Shown here piece after piece: positions 5,877-6,473 of a DNA stretch of 6,473 bases. This DNA is from Trueperaceae bacterium (GTDB taxonomy: Bacteria > Deinococcota > Deinococci > Deinococcales > Trueperaceae): positions 1 to 6,473 of the forward strand of contig SKWV01000451.1 in the NCBI GenBank assembly GCA_007128755.1, read 5' to 3'. The notes beneath the pieces are model-generated. The model saw only the letters and a list, made by a program, of their open reading frames with translations, did no database searches and was not told where the DNA came from. Positions within the stretch are counted from its first letter, which is position 1. Each line of letters opens with the position of its first letter. The position numbers and the translations under genes are program-made.

Positions 5877-6359
5877 ATGAAGCCCGCCGACCCGGCTCCC
5901 CTCGAGACCGACACCGCCCACGAGGCAGCCCTGACCCGCGCCGCCGCGATCGCCGAGCTCTCCACGCTGACCCTGCCCCTCATGTGGTCGCTGCGGCAGG
6001 AGGCCATGCGGGTGTTCGAGCCGCTGGGCCTGCGGCCGACGCGCGTCCTGCTGCTGGAGCTCGTGGCGCGCGGCATCGACAGCCCGGGGACGCTCGCGGA
6101 GGTCCTGGACGCCGTCCCGCCCGCCATCACCGCGATGCTCAACGAGCTCGTCGGCAAGGGAGTCCTGGCCCGCGAGACCGATCACGAGGACCGTCGCCGC
6201 ACGCGCCTCCTGCTCACCCCCGACGGCGACGCCTTCCTCGCGATCGCCCGGGAGCGCTGGAGCGACGCCAGCCGGGCGCGGCTCGCGCGCCTCGGCAACG
6301 ACGACCTCGACGCGGTGCTGCGCGCGTTCCGCACGCTCCTCTCCGAGGAGGCGGCATGA
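5877..6359 (+). CDS. MarR-family transcriptional regulator
   Basis: A 160-residue winged helix-turn-helix regulator of the usual MarR size. Helical dimerisation segments occur at about 13-50 and 125-157. The DNA-binding part covers about 52-115: PTRVLLLELVARG, then SPGTLAEVLDAVPPAITAMLNELVGKGVLARE (helix-turn-helix with recognition helix near 81-94), then the wing DHEDRRRTRLLLTPDG, whose D105-R106-R107 triplet is the family signature. Three in-frame ATGs (5865, 5868, 5877) compete; 5877 is chosen because GGAG (5870-5873) lies 3 nt upstream, a little close, so the start is uncertain by up to four codons. Two dyads upstream suggest autoregulation. The stop overlaps the next gene by 4 bp (ATGA), so the downstream exported protein is co-translated and is a likely member of the regulated set. 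The ligand is unknown. Confidence 0.92.
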   Translation: MKPADPAPLETDTAHEAALTRAAAIAELSTLTLPLMWSLRQEAMRVFEPLGLRPTRVLLLELVARGIDSPGTLAEVLDAVPPAITAMLNELVGKGVLARETDHEDRRRTRLLLTPDGDAFLAIARERWSDASRARLARLGNDDLDAVLRAFRTLLSEEAA

Positions 6360-6473
6360 TGCGTCGCCTCGCGCCGCCCGTTCGGACGCTGGCGCTCGTC
6401 GCCGCGCTCGCTGCCGGCGCCGTCTGGGCGCAGGGCGGGAGCGGCGTGCCGCCCGAGGGCCTCGGCGAGCACG
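6356..6473 (+). CDS. Secreted or periplasmic protein, N-terminal fragment
   Basis: Only 39 codons are visible before the window ends. The translation starts MMRRLAPPVRTLALVAALAA and continues GAVWAQGGSGVPPEGLGEH: a basic N region, a hydrophobic core of about 15 residues and a plausible signal-peptidase I site after VWA (residue 25). There is no lipobox cysteine. Start ATG 6356 overlaps the MarR stop; ATG 6359 is equally possible. GGAGG at 6347-6351, inside the last MarR codons, serves as Shine-Dalgarno. MarR genes are often followed by envelope efflux components (TolC-like or HlyD-like proteins), but nothing in this fragment identifies the product. Confidence 0.7.
   Translation, partial: MMRRLAPPVRTLALVAALAAGAVWAQGGSGVPPEGLGEH

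Noticed and set aside
3948..6185. 745-codon minus-strand open frame overlapping pgm and the MarR gene
   Set aside because: It is out of frame with pgm, extremely Arg-rich and covers two clearly real genes on both strands; a GC-bias artefact.

Overview
The window is high-GC bacterial DNA (roughly 70% G+C by eye), densely packed with protein genes. I see no tRNA, rRNA, CRISPR array, insertion sequence or phage gene. The composition, the many soluble stress and regulatory genes and the gene families suggest a free-living soil or sediment bacterium from a high-GC lineage. Something near the former Deltaproteobacteria, Binatota or Rokubacteria is plausible, but the sequence does not fix the phylum.

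Left part (1-2817, all minus strand, read right to left): a single-domain universal stress protein, a soluble sensor histidine kinase (HisKA_3/HATPase_c), a NarL/FixJ-type response regulator whose GTG start overlaps the kinase stop by 4 bp, and an MFS-like membrane transporter that runs off the left edge. Spacing is 62 bp, -4 bp and 24 bp, so this looks like one operon or two coupled units: a stress protein, a two-component system and a transporter.

Middle (2818-3216): a 399-bp divergent intergenic region with no convincing gene. It holds a perfect 13-bp inverted repeat (3052-3064/3083-3095) and a GC-rich stem next to the leftward usp start. To its right a tandem-domain universal stress protein (3217-4041, plus strand) points away from the first. 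The two stress proteins are therefore divergent and may share control.

Right part: the tandem Usp gene converges on a complete phosphoglucomutase gene, pgm (4049-5728, minus strand). Only 7 bp separate their stop codons, and a hairpin covers both stops. Divergent from pgm is a MarR-family regulator (5877-6359, plus strand) preceded by two near-identical dyads exactly 40 bp apart, which look like autoregulatory operators that could also reach pgm. The MarR gene overlaps by 4 bp the start of a secreted-protein gene that is cut by the right edge.

Overall the genes are of known families. The new-looking content is regulatory: the paired MarR dyads, the long inverted repeat between the two usp genes, the usp/two-component/transporter arrangement (reminiscent of redox- or hypoxia-type stress regulons, by inference), and the hairpin at the convergent gene ends. 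I did not find evidence for a wholly new biological system.
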